In this document: piece after piece, positions 13,300 through 24,160 of the stretch
How the letters are laid out: each line of letters begins with the position of its first letter
Numbering within the stretch: position 1 is the first letter of the stretch
Assembly: GCA_032164245.1 (NCBI GenBank)
Contig: JAVMKO010000010.1
Span: 25,370,189-25,434,188, forward strand
Reading direction: 5' to 3'
Source: Sternotherus odoratus
Lineage: Eukaryota; Chordata; Testudines; Kinosternidae
Length of the DNA: 64,000 bases
The notes under the pieces: model-generated
Database searches by the model: none
Seen by the model: the letters and a program-made list of their open reading frames with translations, nothing else
What the model was told of the DNA's origin: nothing
Made by a program: the position numbers and the translations under genes

Positions 13300-14480
13300 C
13301 AAATGCTCATGTTACAATTCTCGGAAAGTTAAAGAACGATTGTACAAGAAAATAATGTTCCTGTGAATCTGTTAGCAAAAAAATTGCACTAAAAATTATC
13401 ACACAAACAAGTCATTTCTATTTTTTCCTTTCATAGGGCTTGGCCACAGTTTTAGTCAGAAAATTACCATAGATAAAGGCCCTTTTAATTAAAATGTATA
13501 GAGTGGGAATTGAGATTGTTCTCTTCAGGTTGGCTATTTATGTATCAGGTCACTATACAAATATAAATGCAAGCGCCATGTACATTTAAAACAAAAGCAG
13601 AAGATTGGGAGGTACATATGGCACTCCGAGATAAGGATAAGCTATCACCATTTGCTATCTAAATTATCCTTGAATCATAAGCTCATTAAAATTTTCAAAA
13701 GCAGATTATTGTTATGGGAAGGGTAGAGAAAAGGTTGTGATAATCAATTGAGTATTTTATTATGTAAAAAATTTAAAAAACCACTCGTCTGTGTCTGTGT
13801 TGAACGATTATTATTAGTACTTTTCTTTATAGCTCATATTTGGAAACCAAGATTTTCATTTCACCTCCACTATCCCTTTTAAGCTGATCTGAGTGACAGG
13901 ATCATTCTTCTGCGACGGCACGTGGGAGGATTAGAATTCACTAACTTGATTACAGTGATAATTCACACAAATGTGAAAACGTATTGTGTGTAAAGAGGTT
14001 ATATGGAGTATTGTATATTCCTGTTTTGAAAGGAAATATTGTTCTGCAGTTAGGCTGTGTGATGTGAGTAAGACCAGAATACAGAGTATTTATAGAAATT
14101 AATTGAGTGATATTGGGTATGTTTTAATACAGGATACAGTAAAAAAGATTTGGATTATAGCATATGAAGAAAGCTTTCATTTTTAAATTCTTACAGCTGC
14201 TGATACCTTAGAGGAAATTTAATAATAATTCTGGTAGAGGTTGTGTGGTTTTTATCAGTCATTATTTTGTACAATGAATAAATGCATGAATATGAGAAGT
14301 TTGTTTCTCAGTAGTTCATTTGCCTGTTGCCTAGAGCAGACCTACAAATAAATAAATAATTTTACCAGATAATCAAACGTGCTAAATGATCATTTTGCAG
14401 AAAACCTTTTCGTTATGATGAAAGTCAATTTTTCACAAGCGAAAAAGGCTTTTTTATTCTTTCATATAAAAATAGCAATA
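13300..14480. other. Intron, nothing recognised
   Basis: AT-rich sequence without recognisable repeats or exons. It may contain conserved non-coding DNA, which cannot be judged without alignment. Confidence 0.4.
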
Positions 14481-14483
14481 ATA

Positions 14484-14725
14484 ACTGGTACTTTTCACAT
14501 GAGGATCTCCAAGCTCTTTATACACCCTAATTAGTATCACCTCACAGTTCCCTTATGAAGTAGATATTATCACCCCCATTTTATAGTTGGAGGTAGGTAC
14601 AGAGTCACAGCACAAATATCTAATTTGCCTAAGGTCACACACTGGTCTAGTGTCAAAGTGAGGACTAGAACCCACAGGTTTTCATTTTCAAGCCTTTTCC
14701 CCTAATCATTAGGGCAGGCTGATCT
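14484..14725 (-). mobile_element. MIR-like SINE relic
   Basis: The + strand shows the reverse complement of the MIR core in order: CCCATTTTATAG, ACAGAGTCACAGCAC, AATTTGCCTAAGGTCACACA and GGACTAGAACCCACAGG, then a trailing remnant of the tRNA-like head. These blocks are the conserved CORE-SINE/MIR landmarks. Divergence is high, as expected for an ancient copy. Confidence 0.75.
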
Positions 14726-15867
14726 CTGTGTGCACAGACTGCCCTAAGCCCATGACTAAACGTTCTTGGGAAAAACAGTTCTCGATTGGAATTTGCTGAT
14801 TCGTTAAAATCAAAACATTCTGATTTTTTATGAAGTACAGCCACAAACCAGGCAGAATTCTGATGGAAGTGTGCCTGGCTCCTCTCCAGCCTTCCTAGCA
14901 AGCTGTTAAGGGTCTGCAGCTTTAGGGCAGCCTGCCAAGTGGACTGGCCTGAGGACTGTGAACCCAAAGGCTTCCAGGATTCTGTGGCTGCAGGGCAGCC
15001 TGACTCAGGGGTGGAGACTTCATGGCTGCCAGGGTTTGTTGCTCTGGGCACAGACTGCTCCAGAGCCAGTGTCCTGTCCCATCCCATTTTGCAGAGAATC
15101 TTGACTTTTTTCTTCTTCTTTCAAATCAGAATTAAATCAGATTTTAAAATAGCTAACTCCTCTGTGAAACAGAATACCTTTCTCAGCTGTCATGCTGCCT
15201 GGAGTGACTTCAGGGCAGACATCCCAAATTGGTGGTGTGTTCTATATTTAGATTTCACAAAGCCGGTAACAAACGAGAACTCCTGGATCACTGTAACAGT
15301 CTAAACATCTAGTCACAGACAATCACCTTAGATTCTCCAGTCTATCTTACCACCCAGGCACACTGGACTTAGTGATAAATGGTGACTTACACCAAATATT
15401 CCTGTTCTTTTTATTAAAGTGAGAGTAATGCATCCAGCAATTGCAAACATTTCATAAAGTCTAATTACTAAATACATTCTTATAAGACCAAAATTGGTGA
15501 ATAGGTCTGGTCTCCAGCTGTGAGTTTGCCAGTTCTTAGCTAATGCCTACACCCTGGGCAAGAGTTGACATCTGGTCTGCCAGCATCACAAACTCTGTCT
15601 GGATCTTAGTAGGGTTCTCAGGCCTCGCCTGAAGAAAACTTGGTAATAATAATCTTGAAAAGTATTGAATCTTACTGTTCTGGAGGCTCACAGGTTGCTG
15701 GGGGGTTAATAGTTCTCCTAAGTATCCTTTTAGGTTAATAACAAGGCAAGAATGGAGTTCCATCATTTTGTCAATACCAAAAGATGCAAACAAAAACGAG
15801 TGTGTAACCCACACACCTTCTGGACGTGGTGTTTCCCACCAAGATCACTTAGCGAGAGATATAAAAT
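14726..15867. other. Intron with an unclassified moderately GC-rich block
   Basis: The segment at about 14870-15100 (GGGCAGCCTG repeated at 14925 and 14993) looks like an old interspersed repeat, but no family was recognised. The rest is unremarkable. Confidence 0.35.
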
Positions 15868-15960
15868 GAGTCTGCTCTATACTCTTAGAGGTTCATGCAC
15901 TAAGCTCCAGAGGTCCCTGGTTCAATCCCGCCTGCTGATGACCAGGGTCTGTTGATGTTA
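15868..15960 (+). mobile_element. tRNA-derived SINE-like fragment
   Basis: Contains GGTTCATGCACTAAGCTCCA followed by AGAGGTCCCTGGTTCAATCC. The GGTTCAATCCC matches the RNA polymerase III B box, and the preceding region has a degraded A-box-like start. It does not fold into a full tRNA cloverleaf with a proper acceptor stem, so it is read as a SINE head and not a tRNA gene. Confidence 0.5.
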
Positions 15961-16009
15961 CATGTGCACACATACAGACATGTTAGTTAGTTAGTTCCTG
16001 CTTATTAGC

Positions 16010-16660
16010 AATCCCTCAGTGGGATGTACAAAGGTGGGGCTCTCGGTGCCAGGGCAGGACACAACACAGAGTGGTACCTGCAGCCAAAGAATGTCCTTCC
16101 CTGGCTGTAGCCTCATGAGCAGCACTTCTTTCTGAGGCTTCAGCCCCACAAACCTGCCTTCTGGCGGAGTAGCGAGAGAAGGAAGCACTGGGACATCATG
16201 CCAAGCTCTGGCTGTAGGCGGGGCTGCAGGCAGGGAAGGAAGTATTGAGGAAGGAAGTATTGAGCCTCTATCTGTGCTCTCCTCGCTGTGTCCTGTGCTG
16301 GCAGCAGGGGCCCAGGCTAGGCACATCCTAGGATTCCCAGCACTTCCTTCCCTGCCTGCAGCCCTATGAACCATTCTTGCATCTGGGGCTTTCCAGGGGG
16401 AGCAAGGACCCCAGAATATGCCAAACCCAGGCCTCTGGTACCAGGATGGGATCCAGTCTGGAGAGTGCACAGAGAAGTACTGTGCCCTCATCCTGTGGAA
16501 AGCTGTGGCATTCAGTTAGCACCTTCCCTGCCCACAACATCTCTGGAGCCCAGGCTCCATTCATCCCAGAGCTCCCATTCCTGACTACAGCCTTGTAAAC
16601 CTGCCTGAGGCTGGGACTTCCCCCCAAAATATTGTCAATAGCCAGCATGCCTGTTGACAT
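16010..16660. repeat. GC-rich repeat block with internal inverted copies
   Basis: GGCTGCAGGCAGGGAAGGAA near 16222 reappears inverted as TTCCTTCCCTGCCTGCAGCC near 16343. GGAAGTATTGA is tandemly duplicated at 16237-16264. The ends and the family could not be defined. Confidence 0.45.
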
Positions 16661-16686
16661 CTGGATCAATTAACATGTATCTATTG

Positions 16687-16903
16687 TCAGAGGGGTAACC
16701 GTATTGGTCTGGATCTGCAAAAGCGACAGAGAGTCTTGTAGCACCTTATAGACTAACAGACCTTAGGGATCATGAGCTTTCGTGGGCTAAGACCCACTTC
16801 ATCAGATGATTCATTCATCTGATGAAGTGGGTCTTAGCCCACAAAAGCTCATGATCCCTAAGGTCTGTTAGTCTATAAGATGCTACAAGACGCTTTGTCG
16901 CTT
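16687..16903. mobile_element. Fold-back (palindromic) SINE-like insertion with 12-bp TSD
   Basis: A sense copy with its 5' head (TCAGAGGGGTAACCGTATTG) runs into an inverted, head-less copy of the same repeat. The arms 16722-16809 and 16815-16902 are 88 bp each, are near-perfect reverse complements, and leave a 5-nt centre. The whole palindrome is enclosed by one exact direct repeat ATGTATCTATTG (16675-16686 and 16904-16915). A single target duplication outside both arms means it inserted as one unit and not as two SINEs. Related single copies lie at 39605 and 48871, and a second fold-back copy at 58310. Confidence 0.88.
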
Positions 16904-17770
16904 ATGTATCTATTGGACAGTATCATTTCCTGGCAGAATATTTACATTAACAAAAAGGTGTAATTAATGGGGTTGCTATTCAGCAGACTCTACTTCACAT
17001 ACACATATAAACAAACAAAAATTACATTAAAAGACCATTATTTCACTTATGAAGTGAACCACTCAGAAGTTAGGAGATGCCTGAATTAAGGTTGACAGTG
17101 TAACCTTCATTTGACCTCCTTGTGTTTATGCGTTATGATACAACCTACATACTATTGTTTTTCACAGGACCCCTGCCTCATTGAGTGCACAAGATTGACC
17201 CTCTGTGAGGATGAATAAAGGAGGCTATTGCCTGCCTCATTTGCGGCAGAAGTTAGAAGCTGTGTCGCAAATTATGAGGGGAGTGAGGCAGGAAGAAAAA
17301 GGAGAATCTCATAGTTAAGGCAACTGATTGCTGCCCTGGAGAATTAGGCTGACCATACGTCCCGTTTTTTACATATTTTTGGACGGTCCCGTCTTTTTAA
17401 CATAAATATCAAATTTGTCCCGTTTTTGTTTTTTCCAGAGACCCACGGCCGGGTCCTGCCTCCTCCCACCCCCTCCCGCAGCCCTTCAGTCCCTTCCCCT
17501 CAAGGCCTCGGGCCCCCCTCCCCTCCGCCGCTGCAGAGCCCGCACGGCTGGGCAGGGGCTGCCTGGCGCCTCGCTCTCCCTCCCCCCCCATGTGGAGGAA
17601 ATGCCACGTGCAGCCCAATGAGGGGGCTGCGTGGGAGGCGCGAGCGCGGGGATTGCAAGCGCCCGAGCTCAGGGAGCCAGGGGGCGAGGCTGGCAGCGGG
17701 GGCGGGCGCCAAGCGGAGCCGGAGGCAGCGCAAGACCGGGCGGGGAGGAAGCGGCACCGCCCCGGGCCCC

Positions 17771-17825
17771 ATGGAGCTGGAGAACATTGTCCCCAACAAC
17801 ACCGTGCTGCTCAAGGCGCGCCAAG
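17771..17825 (+). pseudogene. Captured first coding exon of a GRK4/5/6-type kinase
   Basis: Reads MELENIVPNNTVLLKARQ plus one base of the next codon, then a GTGTGT donor at 17826. This is the conserved N-terminal helix of the GRK4/5/6 subfamily of G-protein-coupled receptor kinases, which begin MELENIV and continue TVLLKAR; exon 1 of those genes ends at about this point. The ATG sits in CCGGGCCCCATGG, a strong initiation context, below a long CpG-rich leader. Two extra residues (PN before NTVLL) separate it from the usual sequence. No other GRK exon is nearby, and the segment lies inside a DNA element, so it is a captured fragment and not a working gene. The GC content suggests GRK6 or GRK5 as the source; this is inference. 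Confidence 0.8.
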
Positions 17826-18300
17826 GTGTGTGGGGGGGAACGGGCGGGGGGGCATGGGGTGGAGGGGGAGGGAGTATGGGGTGGGGGGCCATGGCTGCGT
17901 GTGAGGGGGGCAGGGGGAACGAGGGGTGCGTAGGGGCCGTGTGTGAAAGTGGGTGGAAGTGAGGGGCACAGGGTTGTGTGTGAAGGGAGATACTGGGGCT
18001 GCATGTGAAGAGGGGCACAGGGGAAGTGGGGGGGGCCATGGCTGCTTGTGAAGGGGTGGTAGGTGGTGGGCACGAGGCTGTGTGTGAAGGGGGTACTGGG
18101 GTAGTTGGGGGGCACAGGGTTGCGTGTGAAGGAGGGTACTGGGGGGGTCCAGGGCTGTGAGTGAAGGGGGGTGGGGGGCATGGAGGCATGGGGCCATGTG
18201 TGAAGGTGTGGGGGGGAAGTGGGGGGCACAGGGTTGTCTGTGAAGGGAGGTATTGGGGGGGTCCAGGGCTGTGAGTGAAGGGGGTGGGGGGAAGTAGGGG
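17826..18300 (+). repeat. G-rich minisatellite
   Basis: Degenerate tandem units built around GTGTGTGAAGGGGG, TACTGGGG and GGGGGGCACAGGG recur through the block. Runs of four to eight G are frequent, giving strong G-quadruplex potential on the + strand. It begins immediately after the GRK donor site and may derive from the captured gene's first intron. Confidence 0.8.
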
Positions 18301-19050
18301 AAGCCCCAAAGCGGCGGCGGGCTCAGCCTTAACGTGCCACTGCTTTGAGGCTTCTCCCACTGGCCCCTTACGAGCTGGGGTCTCAGCCTGCTTCCAGCCT
18401 GGGTGTAGGAAACCCAGGCTGGCAGCAGGCTGAGACCCCAGCTGGCAGGAGCCTGGGGGGAAAGCCCAAAGCGGCAGCAGGCTGGGTGCTGAGCCCGCCA
18501 CCACTTTGGGCTCTTTCCTGCCACCTGCCCCACTCAGCTCCCGCTGACAGCCTGGGTGCAGGGAACCCAGGCTGACAGCGGGAGCAGACTGAGGCAGGAG
18601 GCAGGACCCCGGCTGGCAAGGGACCAGCGGGGGGAAACCCCAAAGTGGCGGGGGGCTGAGAGCTCACCCTGTCGCTGCTTTGGGGTTTCTCCTGCTGGCC
18701 CCTTGCCAGCTGGGGTCTCAGCCTGCAGACAACCTGGGTGTAGGAGGCCCTGGCTGGCAGCGGGAGCCTGCAGGGAAACTCTAAAGCAGCAGCGGGTTGA
18801 GAGCTCCGCAGCTGCCACTGCTTCTCAGCTCTCTGCCGCTTTAGACTTTCCCCGCAGGCTCCTGTCAGCGGGGGTCTCAGCTCCCGCTGCCAGCCTGGGC
18901 TTCCTACACCCAGGCTGGCAGCGGGAGCTGACTGGGGCAGGCAGCAGGACCCCGGCTGGCAGGAGCCTGGGGAGACAGCCCAAAGTGGCAGCGGTCTGAG
19001 CAGTCAGCCTGCTGCCGTTTTGGGGTTTCCCCCGGTGGATCCCTTGCCAG
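18301..19050. repeat. GC-rich tandem and palindromic repeats
   Basis: Units containing AGCTGGGGTCTCAGCCTGC and its reverse complement alternate (for example 18372-18390 against 18426-18443). AACCCAGGCTGGCAGC and CCCAAAGYGGCRGC motifs recur at roughly 100-200-bp spacing. Overall it is a cluster of inverted and direct copies with hairpin potential. Confidence 0.65.
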
Positions 19051-21236
19051 CCAGATGACCAAATCAGTGACAGAGACAGGAATATAATCTGCAGATCCTA
19101 ACACCTTTTCTCACTGTTTAACCAATAAACCTTTAAATTGCCAAGAGGATGCCCTTAGCTACTGGCACCAGAGTATGAGAGAAAGAGAAATGTATTTAAA
19201 AAGCCACTGACTTTTCACTCCTACATCTCCTATTCAGGCTTCCCTCCAGCATGAAGAACTGTGAAGATGATGGAAGAGGCTGAAATAAAGTTGCTGGTTA
19301 TCCGTAGCCAATCTCCATGTCTGATATGAAGTTCTATGAAGTTTTCCTAGAGGTTGCCCCATTGTGTTTTGTAGAAGTAGGACAAATCAGCTTTGCTTTT
19401 ACTTTCTATTTGCCACATTATAATTATGATGATAATATTAGTTTATATAATAGACCCTACTTATTTAGTTTTACCTTAATCAGCAAAGTCACATGTCAGT
19501 CAGGGTATGTGAATGTAAACCTTACTCATGGGAGCAGTTCTACCGAAATCAACAGGATTGTTTATGTAATTAAGAGCTGCAGGATTTCATTCCAAATTGG
19601 TGAAGTACAACTCTGTGTATGGTATATAATTTAACACTTTTTCATTCAGAGTTTTGCAGCTGCCAGTATTGTGGAAGCATATTGTATGCTTCAGTCTAAA
19701 ATTCTTAGACTCTCTCTCTCCGCCCATCACCCCCCAGGTGGGGTATGGGCCACCAACCACAGAGCACTCCGTCTCTGTTGTTGGCGTTTCAGTAGCAAGT
19801 TGGTTCCCTACGGGGTGGAGTTGCTAGCCCCACACCCAAAATTCTTAGATTACTCAGTTTAAAATGTAGACATAATGCAAACCTCCGTCTAGTCACTTTG
19901 AGTGCTCAAATTAATTAGCAAAGTGCTTTAGGTCCTTTAACTCTACCACTTTGGAGGATGACAGCACTTGTAAGCTCTGACTTACTGTAACAGTGGTATC
20001 AGCTACTTGTGAGGAGCAAAGTTCAGTCTTTAAATTGTACTTTTTGTAGGTTTGATTAACAAACATTAATTCATTTTAAATTATATTCTAACTACCAGAC
20101 CAAAACATGGTAGTGAACTTTCAAGTGGTAGCTTAATGCAAATGTCAGGTTCAGAATCACTTATGTATACAGTTTCTTAAAATAGAATCAATGAGGGAAA
20201 TAACAAGCTAATGCTCTGAATCACACTCTGGTGTTCACAGGGTGCTGGCAAGTACAGCAGTCTCAATGCACAAGGCAAATAAATGCTCATCTTGACTTGA
20301 CATATTTCTGTCAGGCTTATTCATTTTTACAGCAAAAGTAGTTCTTGCAGAACAGCTGAAGTGTTGCTGAATTTTTCCACAGGGATCATTACTGCAAAGC
20401 CTTGAATACATATGGGTGGTTTAAAAATTATATAGTAAAGTTTCTTTATGGTGGATTTTAACTATAAAAGAGTTTCAAAGAGAAGGGAATTGTTTTTAAA
20501 ACAACAACTTTGGTTTAACTGAGAAATGACAAATGAGGGACTTCCTCAGTGTTTAAGGCTATGCAGTAAGAATTGTAATCTACGTTATATATTTTCACAT
20601 AAATATGAGAAATTTTACTTTACACCATATGTTAGCATTCTGAGTAAGCATTTTGAAATCATTAGCATTTATGGCTACTTTTTATGTTGTTTGTACTACA
20701 TGTCAGTAACACAACTCGCTAACAAAACTACCATCATAGATTTTAATGTTGATTATGAAAACTTCATTGGAAAAAAAAGTTCTCTGCAGCTGCACTTTTT
20801 TAGAACCTCACTTGAAGTCATTGGGAGCTTCATGTGCACATAGCAGCTGTATGCTGTATCCCTTCATTAACATGTGTTTGAGAAACATAATTCCAGTGCT
20901 TTTAAAAACTTGCTTTCACGTGCAATGTTAACTCTGATAGTAGTTTTACATCAATAGATGCTATGGCCCAAGATTTGATTGTTTTAATCCACTCTCCAAA
21001 TTGATAAATTGTTGCTTTATCTCTTAGACAATATTTTGGTGATTTGGACGATAACTAACTTTCACCTTCTTTTCTTAATGTACTTCCCTAGCTCCTCAAT
21101 CAAACTTATAGCAGTTCACTATAATTCAGGATCTGGTACTCTCTCGGCGTCAATCTCCTATTGTGGGTTGCCAATTATTTGTATTCTAGTAGTGCCTAGA
21201 GGCCCCAAACGAGACTGGCACCTTATCATGGTAGAC
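19051..21236. other. Intron, nothing firm
   Basis: AT-rich sequence. The block at 19690-19850 (CCGCCCATCACCCCCCAGG and GGGGTGGAGTTGCTAGCCCC) is GC-rich and is flanked by AAATTCTTAGA on both sides (about 19697 and 19840), which may be a target duplication around a short unclassified insertion. Confidence 0.35.
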
Positions 21237-21298
21237 TAGGGGTTCTCATACTTCATTGCACCACAACCCCCTTCTGACCTCAGGAGGTCTGGTAACAC
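21237..21298 (+). mobile_element. hAT terminal fragment
   Basis: TAGGGGTTCTCATACTTCAT followed by a CACCACAACCCCC block matches the 5' end of a common hAT family (CAGGGGTTCTCAAACTT). It is truncated where the CR1 begins. Confidence 0.6.
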
Positions 21299-21954
21299 GG
21301 CTACCTCTCTGATTATTAAAAGAGAAGTTATCAGTAGTTCACTGTCAACCTGGAAAGGTGTATCTAATGGAGTCCCCCATAGGTCTGACGTGAGTCTGTT
21401 ACTATTCAATATTTTAATTAGTAACTTGGATAATGGAATGGAGAGTATGCTTATAAAATTTGCAGATGACACCAAGCAGGGAGGGGTTGCAAGCACTTTG
21501 GAGGACATAATTAGAATTCAAACGATCTGGACAAATTGGGGAATTGATCTGAATTCAACAAGATGAAATTCAATAAAGACAAGTGCAAGTACTTCATTTA
21601 GGGAGGAAAATTCAAATACACAACTATAAAATATGAAATAATTGGCTAGGCTATAGTACTGCTGAGAAGGAGCTGGCTGGTATTGAGGATCACAAATCTA
21701 TATATATAAAAGTCAAATGGTGTATGTATGTATATATGTATGTATGTATGTAAGCTTACTCCTTCCACACCATTTGAGCTAGAGACTTGAAATTTGGTAC
21801 AGTTAGAGGTCTTGGGGTCCTAATGACCATAAGAGTCGAAAATTATTCAAATCTCACCTCTGGCGCCCCCCAGGGGTGAAATTCTTTAAAGGCCAATCAC
21901 AACAGCTGGGCAGCTGCTGTTCTCTGTGACATAGTTATGATGTCATAATACCCC

Positions 21955-22250
21955 CTCCAACAGACACCGCACTCGCTCAGCTCTCTGCCCCCTTCCCCTT
22001 CCAACGGAACCCCGGAATCCCTCAGCTCTCTGCCCCCTCGCCCCTCCGACGGAACCCCGGAATCCCTCAGCTCTCTGCCTCCTCCCCCCTCCGACGGAAC
22101 CCCTGGAATCCCTCAGCTCTGTGCCCTCTCCCCCCTCCGACGGAACCCCCGGAATCCCTCAGCTCTGTGCCCCCTCCTCCCTCCGACGGATCCTGCACTC
22201 GCTCAGCTCTCTGCCCCCTCCCCACTCCGACAGACCCGAGTTGGGTTTGG
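21955..22250. repeat. Minisatellite of about 60 bp inside the Helitron
   Basis: Around five units of CTCAGCTCTCTGCCCCCT, CCCCTCCGACGGAACCCC and GGAATCC recur in tandem. One further partial copy lies at 22660-22728 next to the 3' hairpin, so the array once extended to the element end or was split by the G-rich array. Confidence 0.85.
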
Positions 22251-22655
22251 TTGGAGCGTAAGTGAGGTGGGGGTGTCGGGTTTGGTCGGGGGGTGAGGTG
22301 GGAGTGTCAGGTTTGGTCGGGGGGGGTGGAAGGTGTCGGGGTGGGTGAGGGGTGAGGTGTTGGGGTTGGTCAGGTGGTGTTGGGTTTGGGGGGGTAAGGT
22401 GGGGATGTTGGGTTTGGTTGGGGGGGTGAGGAGGGAGGTCGGGGTTGGTCGAGGGGCAAGTGAGGTGTGGGTGTCGGGTTTGTTTGTGGTGGTAGGTAGG
22501 GGTGTCGGGTTTGGTTGGGGGGAAAGTGAGGTGGGTGTGTCAGGTTTGGTCTACGGGGGGTGAGGTGTGGGTGTTGGTCAGGGAGTGTTGGGGTTGGTAG
22601 GGGGAGACGTGGGGGTGTTGGGTTTGGGTGAGGGGGTGAGGTGGGGGTGTCAGGT
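22251..22655 (+). repeat. GT-rich minisatellite inside the Helitron
   Basis: A degenerate unit of roughly 30-40 bp, GGTGTCGGGTTTGGTYGGGG plus GTGAGGTGG, is repeated about ten times with variable spacing. G runs give quadruplex potential. Confidence 0.85.
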
Positions 22656-23429
22656 TTGCTCTCTGCCCCCTTCAATGGACCCCGCACTCGCTCAGCTCTC
22701 TGCCCCCTCCCCACCTCCGACTGACCCGAGCAATGCCGGGTATTTTCACTAGTTCAATATAAAACAACAATATGATGCAGATGAGAAAAAGTCTTATATT
22801 CTACTGTATTAACATAACAGTATACTGTTACATATAAGAGATGGGAGGTAATTGTCCCACTCTACTTGGCATTAGTGAGGCATCTCCTGGAGTTCTGTGG
22901 TGCCCTGTTTTAATAAGCAGGTGGACAACTTGGAGAGTCCAGAGGACAGGAACAAAAAAGATAAAAGATTTAGAAAACCTGATAATTGTGGAAAGGTTGG
23001 GAAAAAATGGGCATGCTTAGTCTTGAGAAAAGACGACTGAGGGGGAATCCAATAAGTCTTCAGATATCTTTAAATGATGTTATAAAGAGGATGGAGATAA
23101 ATGTTCTTCATGTCCACTGGAGATGGGGCAAGAAGTAAAGGATAAAATCTGTAGCAAGGGAGATTTCGGAAGAATTATTAGGAAAAATATTCTAACTCTA
23201 AGGATGGTTAAGCTCTGGAATAGGCTTTCATGGAAGGTTGCGGAATCCCCATCATTAGAGGTTTATAAAAACATCTGTCAGGGATGGTCCAGGTTTACTT
23301 GGTCCTGCCTCAGCGCAGGGGGCTGGACTTGATCATCGCTTGAGGTCCCTTCCGGCCCCACATATCTATGGTTCTATAATTCTGTGCTGTACAAATACAT
23401 GATGAGAGAGAGCCCCTAACCTGAATATT

Positions 23430-23575
23430 TTTAGACAGTCAGACAGAGAGTAGGAAGATGTATTGCCTTCCCCAAGTTCACACAGCAGGTGAATGGCTCA
23501 GGAAGGATTAGAACCCAGTTCTTCTTATTCTAAATCCAGTGCTGTGGCCTGTAGACCACACTACCTCTTCAATAA
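23430..23575 (-). mobile_element. MIR-like SINE relic
   Basis: The + strand carries CCAAGTTCACACAGCAGGTG, then GGATTAGAACCCAGTTCTTC and a trailing CCAGTGCTGTGGCC, which are reversed CORE-SINE/MIR landmarks. Confidence 0.6.
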
Positions 23576-23828
23576 GTTTGAGAATTAATAGTGAAGATTT
23601 GTTCTCAGGTCTGTGAAAGATCAGAATAGTGGGAAAAGAGTTTTATAAATACAATAATAAATGCTCATTTAGCAGTTTTCATACAAATACTTCTTCTCCA
23701 TTGCTCTCTATTCTCTCTCCCATTCCTCTCTATTCTCTTTCCATTCTTCTTTCTAGTCTGATCCCTTGATGGCTCTCATCCACTGAACGTTTCTTTCTTG
23801 CTGCACTCCTTTGTCTTCCCATTCTCAG

Positions 23829-24160
23829 AACATAAGAATTGCCAGACTGGGTCAGACCAATTCATCTAGCTTCAGCAGGGGGGATAAGGGGTGTACAGAA
23901 CAGAGCAGTTGATGTGACCCATCTCTGTCTTTCCCTAAAGGCTTCTGTCAGTCAGAGGCTTAGGGTTGCCCCAGAGATTGGATTTACTCCCCGAGCCATC
24001 TTGATAACTACTGATGGACCTGTCCTCTGTGAACTTATCAAGTTCATTTTTAAACCCAAGTTATACATTTGACCATCACAACATCCCATGGTAATGGGTT
24101 CTACAGATTAACTGTGTGTTGTGTGAAAAAGTACTTCCACTTGTTTGTATTAAATCAGCT
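23829..24160 (-). mobile_element. CR1 LINE 3' fragment, antisense
   Basis: Starts on the + strand with CATAAGAATTGCCAGACTGG and GTCAGACCAATTCATCTAGC, the reverse of the CR1 3' end. It continues with CTCTGTGAACTTATCAAGTTC and TTAACTGTGTGTTGTGTGAA blocks. It is from a different CR1 subfamily than 12031. Confidence 0.85.

Larger units (their letters stand above)
17345..19050 (+). mobile_element. Exon-carrying DNA element (Pack-type), 3' end not found
   Basis: Starts TAGGCTGACCATACGTCCCG and runs for about 85 bp almost identically to the start of the complete element at 27894, with the same CCCGT, ACATATTTTTGGAC and GTCCCGTCTTTTT blocks. At about 17437 the text switches sharply to very GC-rich, CpG-rich DNA resembling a gene promoter and 5' UTR, including a GRK-type first exon at 17771. 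G-rich minisatellite and palindromic GC-rich repeats follow up to about 19050. No TATGGTCAGCCTA right end and no second copy of the left-flank octamer TGGAGAAT were found. The element is therefore truncated, or its 3' end is rearranged. Confidence 0.7.
21697..22752 (+). mobile_element. Non-autonomous Helitron
   Basis: The 5' end is TCTATATATATAAAAGTC, beginning with the TC expected of Helitrons. The 3' end is CTAG (22749-22752), preceded by a short hairpin (ACCCG 22724-22728, CGGGT 22737-22741) and a 7-nt spacer. The insertion lies precisely between host A (21696) and T (22753) with no target duplication. It falls inside a CR1, so the empty site can be read directly. No Rep/helicase gene is present. 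The interior carries two minisatellites. Confidence 0.88.
21299..23386 (+). mobile_element. CR1 LINE 3' part, interrupted by a Helitron
   Basis: The first part (to 21696) encodes LLFNILISNLDNGM and KFADDTKQGG, the CR1 reverse-transcriptase block with the F-A-D-D catalytic motif. The second part (from 22753) continues with TGATGCAGATGAG, the block TGGTTAAGCTCTGGAATAGG, GGCTGGACTTGATCATCGC and the CR1 terminal TTCTATAATTCTGTG at 23372-23386. The two halves join across the Helitron as GATCACAAA + TTCAATAT, as expected of an uninterrupted CR1. Frameshifts and the interruption make it inactive. Confidence 0.9.

Noticed and set aside
15868..15960. Functional tRNA gene
   Set aside because: A B-box-like sequence is present, but there is no acceptor stem or complete cloverleaf. 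Treated as a SINE fragment.
17500..18504. Long minus-strand open frame (334 codons) over the G-rich array
   Set aside because: Proline/histidine-rich repeat translation of a minisatellite with no domain.
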